Shown here one piece after another: positions 1 through 20,224 of a stretch of DNA of 60,000 bases. Source of the DNA: Owenia fusiformis (lineage: Eukaryota; Annelida; Polychaeta; Sabellida; Oweniidae); contig CAIIXF020000012.1 of NCBI GenBank assembly GCA_903813345.2, forward strand, positions 1,717,318 to 1,777,317. Reading direction: 5' to 3'. The position numbers and the translations under genes were made by a program. The notes under the pieces were generated by a model that had not been told where the DNA came from, made no database searches, and saw only the letters and a list, made by a program, of their open reading frames with translations. Every line of letters begins with the position of its first letter. Position 1 is the first letter of the stretch.

Positions 1-2042
1 TTAACTCTACTGAGCTGAATGAAGTTTAACCAGAGATGATGATCATTTTTGTCCAACAAAACGTACATGTATTTTTGCACAATTTTACACAAATTATATA
101 TTAAACATTTACATTCTTAATCAATTAGCGTCACCTTAAATTCAGCATCTTGGGAAATACGATGTTAACTGGTCTCAACAAGGATACGATTTGAATTGTG
201 CTTGGACGGTGGAAAAGAAAAAAATATTTAGATATCGCGATCGCCCTACATTGGTTCCCATGAACTGAGATTTTGGCGATAGTAAAGTTATCCAGTTTGA
301 ATGTTCCACGGTTTTATAACTTGTTTTTCACCTGGGATAACAAAGGATTGACCCAAAAGACATTCTGTTGACATTTCTATTTCTAAAAACATAAATTTTT
401 TGCATTTTCTGGTATCGTGACTATTAAGTTAGAATTCAAACCGCATTGAACAAACACAATTTTTACAATAATGATGCATATACAAGGGGCAATAAATACG
501 AGTAAATACAAATAAATACCCAAAAATATATAATACAAGGGGCAATCCACCGATCCATATATTCTGATGAAAATGCTATGATTTTGTGACTTTTTCATAT
601 ATCCCTCTCATTTCTTCTGAACATATGGATTATGTATATGCACATACTATTTCAAAATATTATAACTATATCTCTAATTAATTTTGAGATAATGTTCCCA
701 TGGTAAGTTAACCTGTGTTAAGGGTAGACAGGTCAGTTAGATTAAAACATATGAAATAGACAGTTTTAGTTAGCATGCGGAAACCATTTTTTCAAAAAAT
801 GTTTGGTATTGTTGCTTTGTTGTTTGTTGCTATGCAAATGTAGATTTTTGTAATTAGTTTCCAAATTCAAAATGTACATAATACAACCAAAAGAAAAATA
901 TATCCGAACCATCAAATTTTGCCTACTGTTAAGAATGTATCAATTGGTTTGCATGAACTTGATTGGTTATTTAAGTGGTGGGATCCGAAATTTAATTATG
1001 CAGCTAGGTATATTTGGATATTTAATTGAACATCCCGCTGTCACAAAACATGAATTATGAAATAAAAGCAATTTTAAAACGAAAGACAAGCAGGGATTAA
1101 CTTTTCTACAAAAAGTTAAAAGTTATCTAACAGCTCATAATTGCCATTTAAATTACATGTACATGGTCGTAGCGCTATCTTTTACGTTGTATTAGGCCTG
1201 CAGCCAAATTTTGCGAAGTGGGTGGTTTATTTCCAAAAATTCCACGGGGTTCACATTTTTCAACTTTGGCCCAAAATCACTCGAAACGTGCTCAGAATGG
1301 TGAAAGACTGCATGCATGGTGTTGAAAGAATTTTTGGGCAAGGGGAGGGACCGCTCGAATGCCCCAATCCCCCTTGTTATATGCCTGTGTATAATGCTTA
1401 GGGAATGCATTTCATGCAGAACTACTGAAGTATCCCATTGCTGAAATTAGCATATGGAACAGTTCAACGAATAACTCACAATGACCTGAAGATGTGTTTT
1501 ATTCAATTCAATTCAGTTCAATTTATTCATACATTCAACCATTATGTTTACAAATAACACGTGGCACCAAAGGTACGTTGTTGCCTATACCGGACCCGTA
1601 TTGTATTGTATTTTGTTTAATTTACCACCAATGAAGGTGAGCAGTACCTCTTGAGTATAACCCGTATATACATGTAAATGGTTGTAATTAACGCATGTAA
1701 TCAAGGAAGGCAGGCCCAGGAAGCCATCCTTGAAGGAGTCCTGGTACATGTGCTCTACCGCTGAGCTATACGGGTGGACAGATGCATATAGTACATATAG
1801 TAGTAAAATGATGTAGTATATCATTATTTCGCACTAATTTTTTCCCGCCAATTGCGCGTAATTAAAGCCCACGTGTAATTTACCACGGCTACAGTATCTC
1901 AAAGTTAATTCAAGATCTGAGATCTAATCTTGAGATCACTCTTACATGTAAAAATTGAAGGAACGTTTTGTCGTTCGCTGACACCATGATGTATGAAATC
2001 ATTGGTTTGAAATTAGTAGTTTCGCAACTTACAATGCTCTTA
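1..2042. other. Non-coding flank, no gene recognised
   Basis: No open frame here has a recognisable domain, splice-consistent neighbour or compositional bias; the short ATG frames are consistent with chance. The only structured items are a tRNA-like block near 1750-1783 (listed separately) and a short CAATT-rich run near 1500-1530. Since the coronin exons begin at 9529 without their N-terminal exon, this stretch could be coronin intron or intergenic DNA; the sequence does not decide. Confidence 0.6.
1670..1783 (-). repeat. tRNA-derived SINE-like fragment (A-box block)
   Basis: Read on the minus strand, 1770-1752 gives TATAGCTCAGCGGTAGAGC, a near-ideal Pol III A-box with a D-stem that can pair GCTC/GAGC. 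The following 60 bases do not form a normal anticodon arm and show no convincing B-box (GGTTCGANTCC), so this is not a functional tRNA gene. A tRNA-derived SINE head or tRNA pseudogene is the best reading; no A-rich tail or target duplication was found. Confidence 0.4.
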
Positions 2043-2933
2043 TAGGCTAGGCAAATGGAAGTTTAACATCCCAAAAATTGCAACAGTTTTTAAATTAGGC
2101 TTATATTGTATATTGATACCAGTTGAAAAACATATCAAAAATATAGAAAAATATATGCAGTGGACAAATATGAAATGTCACATTCTAGGTACCCCCCTCC
2201 AAATTTGAGTATGGGATTGTAAATATTTTTTAATTTCAAAATGAAATGCTCTTGTCAACTAAATGAGTAATATTATCATAGTTTACTGACATAAGAGCAA
2301 ATAAAAATTGTTAACCAACTATTTGAGTCCAATAATTGGCATTTCTAGCCCCAAATATCTGAAAATAGGCCATCAAATAGCCCAAATTTAATATAACAAT
2401 GTATTTATTTCTGTATCAATTCATTAGAATTGCATGAAAAAAATCAAGGAGGTTAATGTATACCTGAAAATTGTATTTAATCAGTATCAGGGTCATTAGT
2501 TGAATATTGAGGGTGATAATAATATTTGAAATTTCAATATTTTACCACACCAACTTTTGGGGTGACCTTACTTTTGTTTAATTACTTCCAAGATAAGTCA
2601 TATTTGAACTCAATAGCACAACTAAATTATTTGTAAAGGCTTATTTTGTCCTGAAAACAGTTATTTGATGTTTTCAGGGAAGGATTATGTAAAAAAAAGT
2701 AGAAAAAACTGCAAATGCCAGGTGAAATATAGGGGAAGCCCTACTTTTAGTTGATAACTGCTAAATTATCAAATGTTTTGCCCTTATTATATTCAATTTG
2801 ATACATTTTCTGTTAAAACAGAGAATGATTTGTTAGAAATTAAGTACAATCAGTGTTCTAAAAATATCCTTGAAAAGGCAACAAAATGTTAAATATCCCT
2901 GTCCCTGACATCAGGTTATTAATATGAGCCAAA

Positions 2934-3470
2934 AAAGGTAACCCAACCAAATTTTTGTTAATAACCCAGTCATTCAGCATGGGTTTGACATCATATTTTG
3001 CACAATTACCTTGTTCAATGTTCTTTCATTCTACTAAGTGTCATTGATCTATCCTTAATAGTCACGATTTCATGGCCATTTACAAAATGTGCTCAAAATA
3101 TCGAAATGTGCCTAAATGACTGGACATCAATACCACCAGCTTTTTATCTGTGTACCCATTTTCTATACTAACAACCCTTGAAACATTAAAACAAGAGATA
3201 AGAATGAAGATGAGAGCCATAACACATGATTTTTATGCTCCTGATTTGAAAAACTACGCCCGATACGTTCAAGTTGACCTCCAGGCATGACGCCCATATT
3301 TCATGGCATGGTATAAAATGGCCATAAAATCGTGACCACTAGAGATAGACCACTGAGACTAGATTGATAATACATTGACCAAGACTCAATTCTGCAAAAT
3401 ATGACACTAAATCCATGCAGGATGACTTGACTGGGTTATTAAGATTTGTTTGGGTTACCTTTTTAGCTCA
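2934..3470. repeat. Foldback (inverted repeat) with arms of about 200 bp
   Basis: The left arm begins AAAAAGGTAACCCAACCAAA and includes TAATAACCCAGTCA, TCATATTTTGCA and GTCACGATTTCATGGCCATT. The reverse complement of the right arm, ending near 3470, reads the same elements in the same order with scattered mismatches. The loop is the roughly 150-bp centre. No coding potential. It resembles a foldback MITE; the transcript would form a long imperfect hairpin. Confidence 0.65.
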
Positions 3471-4069
3471 CCCTGTATTAAGGAAAATTGTTGCTTTTGA
3501 CTAAGATGTTCTTAACCACACTGTGATATTGAGAATTGAAATGAAGAAGTTCAACTGTAGAATGTTGGATTTCAAGATGAAATTCAATAAAAAATGAGGA
3601 AAGGGTTTCTACGCTAATAAATTATACTGAGTTAACTAGTGTACCGCAAAGTAAATCCCTGGTCTTTATACAGGGCATGGTTCGATTACGTTATGTTCAT
3701 TATCAAAAGTGCTGCCTTCATTTTGTAATCTTAACTTACATATATGTGTCTTACTTATAGAGAGCAAAAAATAATGCTGATTAAATAAGCTTAATACTTT
3801 TATGTTGTAACAACAATCACTTTCAACCTTTCCTATCACCAGCCTTCATTTTTTAGTCATCATTATTTTCATGATCAGTAATGGAGGTACTTGCACAAAT
3901 GCCTTTGCATACCTTACATGCCATAGAACAATTATTCCATTTTCTGCAAGTACATCTCATAGAAGTTCAATCTGTCTTACACACACAATGGATGATCTCT
4001 AAGAGAGGGGAGCTGCAGGTAGGCAATAGACTAGATACGAGTAGAAATATTCATTAAATATTCAAAATT

Positions 4070-4345
4070 CAAAATGATGTCATATTTGAAATATTCCCCA
4101 TAGACCCCATGTTACAAAAGCACAAAAATCGAATTATCTTATCTTGTATTGGACAGATAACATTTTCTTTTACTGGACATATTTTGATTTGCATAACTAT
4201 TAGATACATAAGGGTTATATGAAAATTGAACCACGCAAATAGATGTAATTTAAGTTAGGGAACTTTCTACTATACCAGCCATGCTATCTGACCCAAATGA
4301 GCCATCTGGTGGTGAATCTGGTAACTACCTACTCGCATCTGCGTT
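4070..4345 (+). repeat. Dispersed repeat, copy A (second copy at 49069)
   Basis: About 270 bp, from CCCCATAGACCCCATGTT through TTTTACTGGACATATTTT and TAACTATTAGATACATAA to GGTAACTACCTACTCGCATC, recurs in the same orientation at 49069-49335 with small differences. An 85-codon frame begins inside this copy but is not conserved in the other, so this is non-coding dispersed repeat DNA of unknown class. Confidence 0.65.
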
Positions 4346-4534
4346 ATTGGTACAAACGCTTCGCTGCTTATTTCCCAGCCCAATTATAATGGAGGCAGTT
4401 TATTTCCCTTCCACTCCTGGATCTGAAGGTACGCTCTATAACTGTGGTATACCGCAGCATCAGACGTTGGAGGAAGAACACGGGGCTTCAATAATTCAGA
4501 TCTTGCTGCTCTCTTTTAATAGAATTTTTGAAGC

Positions 4535-4980
4535 CTAAGTACGTTGTAACAAAATGTCAGAACATCGAAGGTATCATGATTTTTCTTTTTTTCCTTATTT
4601 CACACGTTGTAGGCAGAATTCCAACATTGTTATCACAAACATGTGTCAGTATCATATGTTTAAAAAATGTACATATTTGCGAACAAATAGTTCAGAAGAC
4701 AACAGAATCGTCGATTTAATTCCTCACTTAAGTTACATAAATGGTATTTCGATAAACAGTTAAGATCTGCACTTTTAACCCAAACCGTTTATGTAACTTA
4801 AGTGAAGAATTAAATCAAGAATTGTCTTCTAAGCTATTTTTGCGCAAACATGTACATTTTCTAAAACATGTGATACTGATACATGATTGTGAGAAAAAAA
4901 CATCGTGGGGATTCTGCGTACAACGCGTGAAAGGAAAAACGCGCATTCGACGTTTAGACATTTTGTCATACCTAAACGGG
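4535..4980. repeat. Long imperfect palindrome with arms of about 210 bp
   Basis: The left arm starts with CCTAAGTACGTTGTAACAAA; the right arm, reverse-complemented from about 4978, follows it through landmarks AGAAGACAA, GATTTAATTC and CACTTAAGTTACATAAA on both sides of a short centre near 4765. The outermost parts are more diverged than the centre. Likely a foldback/MITE; no protein recognised. Confidence 0.65.
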
Positions 4981-5916
4981 CGTATTCGAGCGGATCACCA
5001 GTGCTTTTGGTAATTTAAAAACGACCGCTTGTTTTCTCAAGAACTCACTCTTTTTTATCTGCCTCAATGATAGCTTCTTGTCAATCCCATATATAACCAG
5101 AATGAGGTGTCACACCCCAGAAAAGCATGGATAAAGAAAATATTGTCACAGACCACTTTTCCCAAAGACAATCTTATTTAATTTATATCCAACATTTTGT
5201 TTCTTGGGTTGCTGCTTTTGGTTCAGGTTTGAAGAAAATGTTAAAGTTTGTGTTTTGTGTATGATAAATGAGAAGCACAAGGAGAACTGTATGAGTACTG
5301 TATTTGAGGTTGGAGCACTTTGGATTGCAGTCTTCACAATCACAATATCTGCATCCGATTCTGAATGTGTAGCACATGTGCACTCAATGTTTTCCAACCT
5401 GACAGACAGAATTACCATCATTCCTACGCACTGAAATTATGTTAATGAAAGACTCCCCAGATATCCGAGATTTAAATGTGCTCTATCAGATTAGATTACC
5501 TTTAATGACCATAAAATCGTTTCTACAACATTATACATCCAGTTCCATAGTAATGTATTCTTAAGTAATGATTTATTTATCTGATGAATTTAAATATATG
5601 CAAATTTTGTAATTGCGGATTGTAATTAATAATTTAAACAATATTAAATTTCACAGAAACTACAATACATTATTTAGATAAGCCTAGTATAGAGCAGTTA
5701 CCAAATACCCTAATATCAGAGTGGTGATATGTAATTATTCATCAATTAAAAGTGAGGTCACCTTAACATTTCACCAGGTGCAACTAATTATTCCTATTTT
5801 CATACTTATAAGGTATAAACCTTCACAAAACCTGTATTTTAGATGATGACAAGCCTATATAAATGATTTAGATGTCAACTCTAACACAGATGTGATGTAT
5901 TGTGGGAGTTAGTCAT

Positions 5917-6285
5917 CAAAACTATAGTCTCCCCTATAGTGGGCGGGGCAAAACTATGAAAATGAACTTTTTTTTTCTTCGTAAGTCTACACGTTAGAAT
6001 TCTGATACTCACCAAATATTAAGTTCACATGAATATGTAACACCATGATTTTCTTCATGCTTTTCTGACAATCTGATCCTAAAATATCTGAATAGATATT
6101 CAAAACTATAGTCTCCCCTAGTGGGCGGGGCAAAACTATGAAAAAGAAATAATTTTTTTCTTCCTAAGTATACAAGTTAGAAGTCTGATACTCACCAAAT
6201 ATGAAGTTCATATGAATATGTAACACCATGATTTTTTTCATGGTTTTCTGACAAACTGATCCTAAAATATTTAAATAGATATGTG
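5917..6285 (+). repeat. Two-copy tandem duplication, period about 184 bp
   Basis: CAAAACTATAGTCTCCCC at 5917 recurs at 6101, followed in both units by GTGGGCGGGGCAAAACTATG, CTGATACTCACCAAATAT and GATCCTAAAATAT. The units are about 90% alike, so the duplication is not very recent. Non-coding. Confidence 0.75.
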
Positions 6286-6652
6286 ATAACATGGCTGTTT
6301 TGTGGCCTATTTTGTTATACTTTGGGGTCAAATGACCAATTACTGGTCTCAAAAATGATCAAAACGATATTTTAATTATTTGTGAATATGTGATCTATCG
6401 TAATAAAGCTTGAATACTTGACTAAAATATTCCATTTGGGAACAAAAAATTGTTTCCTACCAATACTCAATTTTGGGGTAGGGTTGTAGGGGGTACCTAG
6501 GAAGTGAAATTTCATATTTGTCCACTGCATACATTTTTCTATATTTTTGATATGTTTTTCAACTGATATCAATACATAATATAAGAGTAATTTAAAAACT
6601 GTTGCAATTTTTGGGATGTTTGGGCCTTTTATGAGCCCATTTGCTTGGCCTA

Positions 6653-8357
6653 TTAGTATTTGCTATTGTCCTAGTAGTAGAGGAATAGAAAAGAAATAAG
6701 TCTCAAGAAGCCATAGTTTGTGCGCTCGATCAGGCCACTGTTGGGTGTTTTGTGCTTTATAGATTATGTTGGCGATTTCCGACAACTGTTATGAACATTT
6801 AATCGTGTATGATCACACCCGATTGCATTTGTTTAAAATGTTTTGGCTCACTTCTTGTTTAGTCAGCTTGAGTTTTAAAGTCAATGACATCTCGTGAATT
6901 GGACAAAACATAATATTCATTCTTGTTGGTGAAAAGATCATCTAAAGTTACACTTACTCAGCAACTCAACTCAGCAAGTATTTTGGATGTTTATCTACAT
7001 TTTGTCCCATTATTCCACATTGTTATAACTCATTTTTTACAGGTTTTGAGATAATTTTACTATCTTTCTAAATTTTTCACGAGGGATTCATTTCTGAGGT
7101 CCATTTCAATGGATCTCATTTCCTTTTGGAGATCTGTGCAAAATGAGGAAAAAACTATCCCACTTTGTCATATCCGTTTGGGAAGGCAGCAGAGCCAATT
7201 AGATACATAATTTTGATCACCTGACTAACATTTATAACATTGTGGAAATAATGGGACGATCTCTTACTAGTATACTTTGCAGGTAATTAACAAAGGAGAT
7301 CATGAATCATGACACCATACATGTAGTACAAACAAAGGAAAGCATATTTGAAATTATTTGTAACAAAAAAGCTCATTCAGTGAACTTACTCAAATACTGA
7401 CCCTGTTATAGTCTTTGTACCTTTTAAAGATCTCATGGATTTATCCAAGATATTTACAATTTTCGCACTTAAGTTGTGTTGTTATGGCAACCACTTGACC
7501 AATCATAATAAAACTTGTCATGGTAACTAATTGTATATGGATACATAATCCCTAGAAATATGAATGTGATTGAAGGTATATAACAGAAATTGTTGATGAT
7601 TATCACAGTACCCCCTCATAAAAGTAGCCAGGGGGTATAAATGGCAATAATTCGCAGATGCTGAAAACCTCGACCCTTTATTTTCCAAATCAATGAGAAA
7701 TGATATATTTCACATAATTAACATAATTAGAAAAATGCAATCCTGTAAGCAAAAACATGGACCAAGCTCATCCAGTGCCTAATCAGTCAAAATGGAACAC
7801 GATTCATATTCTTTATAATTAGATGAGCAGAATAAAGGGATACGAGACAATAACAAAATGGAAGTGAATAAATATTCAGTTTTCAGGGTTATTTTGATAT
7901 TTCAAAAACAAGAAACCATAAAAAAGATGTGTTTTATTTATTGTTAATCAGTGCTCTGCAAGGCCTACATATACACATGCTTACCTAGACGAAAAAAAGT
8001 TGAATTACTACTCAAAAGGTATGAAGACCTAAACTTCAACCTCTGATTTCTCATTATCAGCGAAAATACAATTGTAACAATGTGGAAATAATGGGACGAT
8101 TTTCATGATGTCATTGATAGTAAATGTGCCCTCCTCCAGCAGCTTTTATTGCATCCAAACGAAAATGATATAACCTGAACAACACGTCAAAAGTCAACCT
8201 TGTTCGCATCCCACTTCTTACAAAAACGTCTCCACCACTTCCCATTGCCCTTCTCTACACTACACATCGGACCCTATATGGTACCCCCGAGACAGGCAAC
8301 TGTTTCAACATAATCCTACAAGCGCTAGTTTTTAGTTTTTATGGTTTCTTTATTTTA
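6653..8357. other. Non-coding stretch with three copies of a TIR-like motif
   Basis: No gene recognised. A motif GTCCCATTATTCCACATTGT near 7005 occurs as its reverse complement at 7236-7258 (ACATTGTGGAAATAATGGGA-like) and again at 8078-8098. The first and third could be the terminal repeats of a 1.1 kb non-autonomous element, or the first and second those of a 260-bp one. No clear target-site duplication was found. Confidence 0.45.
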
Positions 8358-9165
8358 CCCTACTATCACACCAAACTAGTTCTCACTACGTTCTCGAAAA
8401 CGGGCTTCAACTGTGTACAAACGGACTGGACCTACTAAGAACCGTTTGGGATCTATTTACAAACTTCATCGAACGTACTCGAACGGGTAGGTCCTCTAGA
8501 ACTTAGACAATGCTCAAAATGTTCTCGTGGTCGTCACGTTCTACAATTAGAACGAGTGACAACGTACTAACGACGAGCTGGACGTACTACGAACGGAACC
8601 GTCGTACTTCAATCCTACTAGGGACGTTTTAACAACGAGTTGAACTGTCTGAGGACGTGTTGAGAACGAGGTAGAACTAATTGCAAACTGGTTTAAACTG
8701 ATTAAGAACGTGTTTAACACTGCTTATGAACGTGTTAGCAAAAATATAGCTATCACACCAAACAAGTTGCCACTGCGTTCTTCAAAACTGATTTTAAACT
8801 GTGTGCGAACGGAATGATCGTAGCTGCAACTTTCTAAGGTCTATTTACGAACTTTATGATCGTTCTCAGACGGGAATGTGATTTTAGAATTTTGAATCGA
8901 TTCAAAGTTCGATTGCGACCATGCCGTTCTGTAATCAGGTCATTTTGACCTTCTAGACTAAGGGACGCGTTCTACTACGTTGCACACCGACGTGGTGCGA
9001 CCTGAACGAACTGCGAACGAGATGGACGTATTGAAGACTGTTTAAGAACGAAGAAGCTAATTATATCAGACATATTTCCCGACCACAGCCAGATTGAGCC
9101 CGTTTTACGACGTTTTCGTAGGACTGGCAAGAACGGGTAAGAACTAGTTTGGTGTGATAGGGGGG
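8358..9165 (+). mobile_element. Harbinger-like MITE, copy 1 (808 bp)
   Basis: Starts CCCTACTATCACACCAAACT and ends with the inverted version (AGTTTGGTGTGATAGGGGGG), flanked on both sides by TTA. It shares its sequence with copies at 10155-10726 and 22964-23328. An internal second start, TATCACACCAAACAAGTT near 8751, shows that this copy is longer or composite. There is no transposase. The 3-bp TTA/TAA flank is typical of PIF/Harbinger; that class assignment is inference. Confidence 0.75.
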
Positions 9166-9528
9166 TTACTTTACACTATTAGTTAACGAATGACAGGGCC
9201 GAGGCTGAGGCTGAATTCAGCATTATTGGCCCTGTTAATACATTGTATCTACAAAATAACAATACAAATGACTACCAACATGTATGTATGCATGGCAGGA
9301 ATGTGTTCAAACTATATAATTATACCAATACATTCACACAAAATGGCTGTCTAAGTCTGATCGTAACTTAACGACTTAGTAACTAACTCATGTAATTTTT
9401 ACAAAGTTTCTCCTTTTCTCACATTATGTGGTTAAAATTCATCATGTGAGCACATTTGCCGTGGCTCCATACGTGTAGTGATAATTTCTGTTTCATTTGG
9501 TAGGTACTAACATCTTTTATATTTATAG

Positions 9529-17993
<8,465 letters not shown>

Positions 17994-18600
17994 AGTTGAG
18001 ATGAGAAAGTGGATGGACAATGGTCTATGAAGACATATTACAACCTAACATGGAATCTCGAAACTATCATGGCTGCACATTTTCTGAATTCAAGTATTCC
18101 TCGCATATAATATAGCTAGGAGTAGCAGTTTATATCAAGCAAAATCTAATCGCATAAATTCTAACTACAAATTCTAACGTGTAGCATTTATATATAAACA
18201 TGACATTAAAGTGCTCATGGATTTTCTTGGAATCTCGACAATATCATGGCTGCATATTTTCTGAATTCAAGTATTTCTCGCATATAATATAGCTAGGTTT
18301 ATATCAATCAAAATCTAATCGCATAAATTCACACTATTAATTCTCACTTGTAGCACGTATATATTTAGCCTACAATAAATTTATATACACAATATTGTTA
18401 ATAATAAGTTATGTTATCTTAAATGTTTAAGTATTGTACAGCAACATCTGTGTACATATTGAACATTTTTTGTCGAGAAAAAACGTTCGGTGTTGATAGA
18501 TGTTCACTACAGAAAGGGTAACCAGAGAGAGAGAGGGGGTGTTCTTCACTAAGCGAGGTTTTACTGAAAATGTAAAGGAAATGTTATACCTTACAAATAA
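17994..18600 (+). other. Probable coronin 3' UTR with tandem duplication and poly(A) signal
   Basis: Downstream of the coronin stop a segment of about 180 bp is tandemly duplicated: TATCATGGCTGCACATTTTC, TCGCATATAATATAGCTAGG and AATCTAATCGCATAAATTC recur in both halves (about 18051-18228 and 18229-18370). AATAAA at 18374-18379 is the first good polyadenylation signal after the stop; a second AAATAAATT lies near 18597. UTR assignment is inference from position. Confidence 0.55.
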
Positions 18601-19652
18601 ATTCTGACACCTATTGGTACATCAAGGAAGCTATGAGAGCTAGATTGATTTCACGATCATAGGTTGAAGGTACAATCGCAATCTGTTCAAGCAAAAAATA
18701 AGCTTAACTTAATGCTCATTTTGAAAAGGTACAACCTATGACATCATCAATCTAGTCAATATATCACTGCTTCTTTGATTTAACAAAAGGTGAAAGGGTT
18801 TATTGGCAATATTTTTTGAAATCTGAACAACATATTTTACTGTCAACTAATTGTCAATCCCGAACCATGATCGTGTACACCAACCATGTCCCTCTTAGCT
18901 GGTCGATTTCAAAGCTACAATGTATGCTATATCATTTCCTTTTATATATTAACCAAATTATTCATGATCCTTTAAGCTATGGCTATTAGGTTGAGTCAAC
19001 AATTATAGCATATAAACTAAATGGATTAAACGTGGATTTATTTTCCAACCATCGTTAATCAATAAGGAATGGTTACAGTACATCTGGCCAGCTAACTTCT
19101 CAAGTGCAACATGTTTGGTTTGTATAATATTACGTCAGACATAGAGGTTTAGTCAATCAACTCGTTTAAAAATGCTCATTAGGTGGTTATTGTTTTAATT
19201 CGTGTTGTGTTATGTTGGCGGAAATCGTACTAATCTAGTTTTTATACTTTCTTACTCTAGATGCTCGTACTCATGATCAATTATTCGACTATTAGAGGGG
19301 AATGCATGTAATTCCGATCCCGAACTAGTTCCGCACGTATTTACAATCTACAGTATACAATTTTTAATATAAACTGTGACGACATTACTCGCACTCGTAC
19401 TCATTCCTTCTCGCACTCATTTTTACTCGTAGTATGCTTAGAAACAGTTTGTATCATAATTTTATGTTTATTTATGATAAGTTAGTTATTTGAAAAACGA
19501 TGCTCAACTTTTATTTAGCATTTTTGTAACCAGCACACCAGGGCACTCATATTACGTCCTTGTTACAAACGCGAGGAAATTATTTTGTGCTATACCACCA
19601 ATGAATATATATTTCTAACAATATTTTGAAGCCAATGAGGTTAATGTTTACT
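18601..19652. other. Intergenic, nothing recognised
   Basis: AT-rich DNA with no coding similarity, strong repeat or RNA feature seen. Short runs of CTCGTACTC-like words occur near 19260-19430, but not as a clean tandem array. Confidence 0.5.
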
Positions 19653-20215
19653 GTTAAAGGCCCCGAGCAGAGCTTTAAAATATATGTTTTTATCATTCAT
19701 TTATCATTTACTATTATTTTCAATTTATTGGAGAAAATTTGTCAGCTTTTTATTTCTCAAATATTTAAATTCCCCGCCATTTTTCAAATAAAGTTAACAT
19801 TTTGAAAAATCTCCCATGTCAATATTTTCTTTCGTAATATGCGTCACCAAACTGAATTGAAAAGAAGGATATAATGTTTTAAAAATTGCTGTACCATTGG
19901 TTTCTATGTGAACTAATATTCCAAAACGCATTTTTCTCTGAACCATTTTCATGAACGCATGAGTTCTTTTCTCGCTTATTTATCAACAAATCTCTTCGAC
20001 AAAAAAACATTTTATGATGAATGCTTTGCATTGGTGTGAATTATCGCTGAATAATAGATACGTGTGACCTCTGAAATATAATTTTAAATAAAGTCTCCAT
20101 TTCAGAACAAAAAGTCCTAAAAACGCTTTTTGAAATTCAAATAAACGTTTCACATATCACACTTTGATAACATTAGGTAAGACTACAATATAAGTGGTTT
20201 CAACCTCATATGAGG
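19653..20215 (-). repeat. Dispersed repeat family, copy 1 (inverted)
   Basis: The reverse complement of this segment shares ordered blocks with 56265-56690 and 59112-59600: AAACCACTT...TTAGACTTACC-like, GCGAGAAATGAACTCA-like, GTTCAGAGAAA and CAATGGTAC-like words. GTTAAAGGCCCC occurs at the left end here and at the start of the 59112 copy, suggesting a terminal repeat. No protein coding; a non-autonomous transposon family is likely. Confidence 0.5.
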
Positions 20216-20224
20216 TTAGAGGTT

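Larger units (their letters stand above)
2043..6652. mobile_element. 4.6 kb segment with terminal inverted repeats and TTA flanks
   Basis: The first about 190 bases (2043-2230) match the reverse complement of the last about 190 (6470-6652), including shared runs such as CATCCCAAAAATTGCAACAG and GAAAAACATATCAAAAATAT. Both outer ends are bordered by TTA (2040-2042 and 6653-6655), fitting a 3-bp target-site duplication of the PIF/Harbinger type. No transposase is readable inside; the interior holds a foldback (2934-3470), a long inverted repeat (4535-4980) and a tandem duplication (5917-6285). It could be one decayed non-autonomous element or two related short elements in opposite orientation. 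Confidence 0.5.

Noticed and set aside
1752-1783. Possible tRNA gene on the minus strand
   Set aside because: Only the A-box and D-arm are tRNA-like; there is no anticodon arm or B-box.
4281-4538. 85-codon frame starting MLSDPNEPSGG
   Set aside because: Begins inside a dispersed repeat; the second copy at 49069 does not preserve the frame.
1-9528. Search for the coronin N-terminal exon (SKFRHVFG, FCAVNP region)
   Set aside because: No matching translation flanked by a donor was found by eye; the exon is probably upstream of the window.
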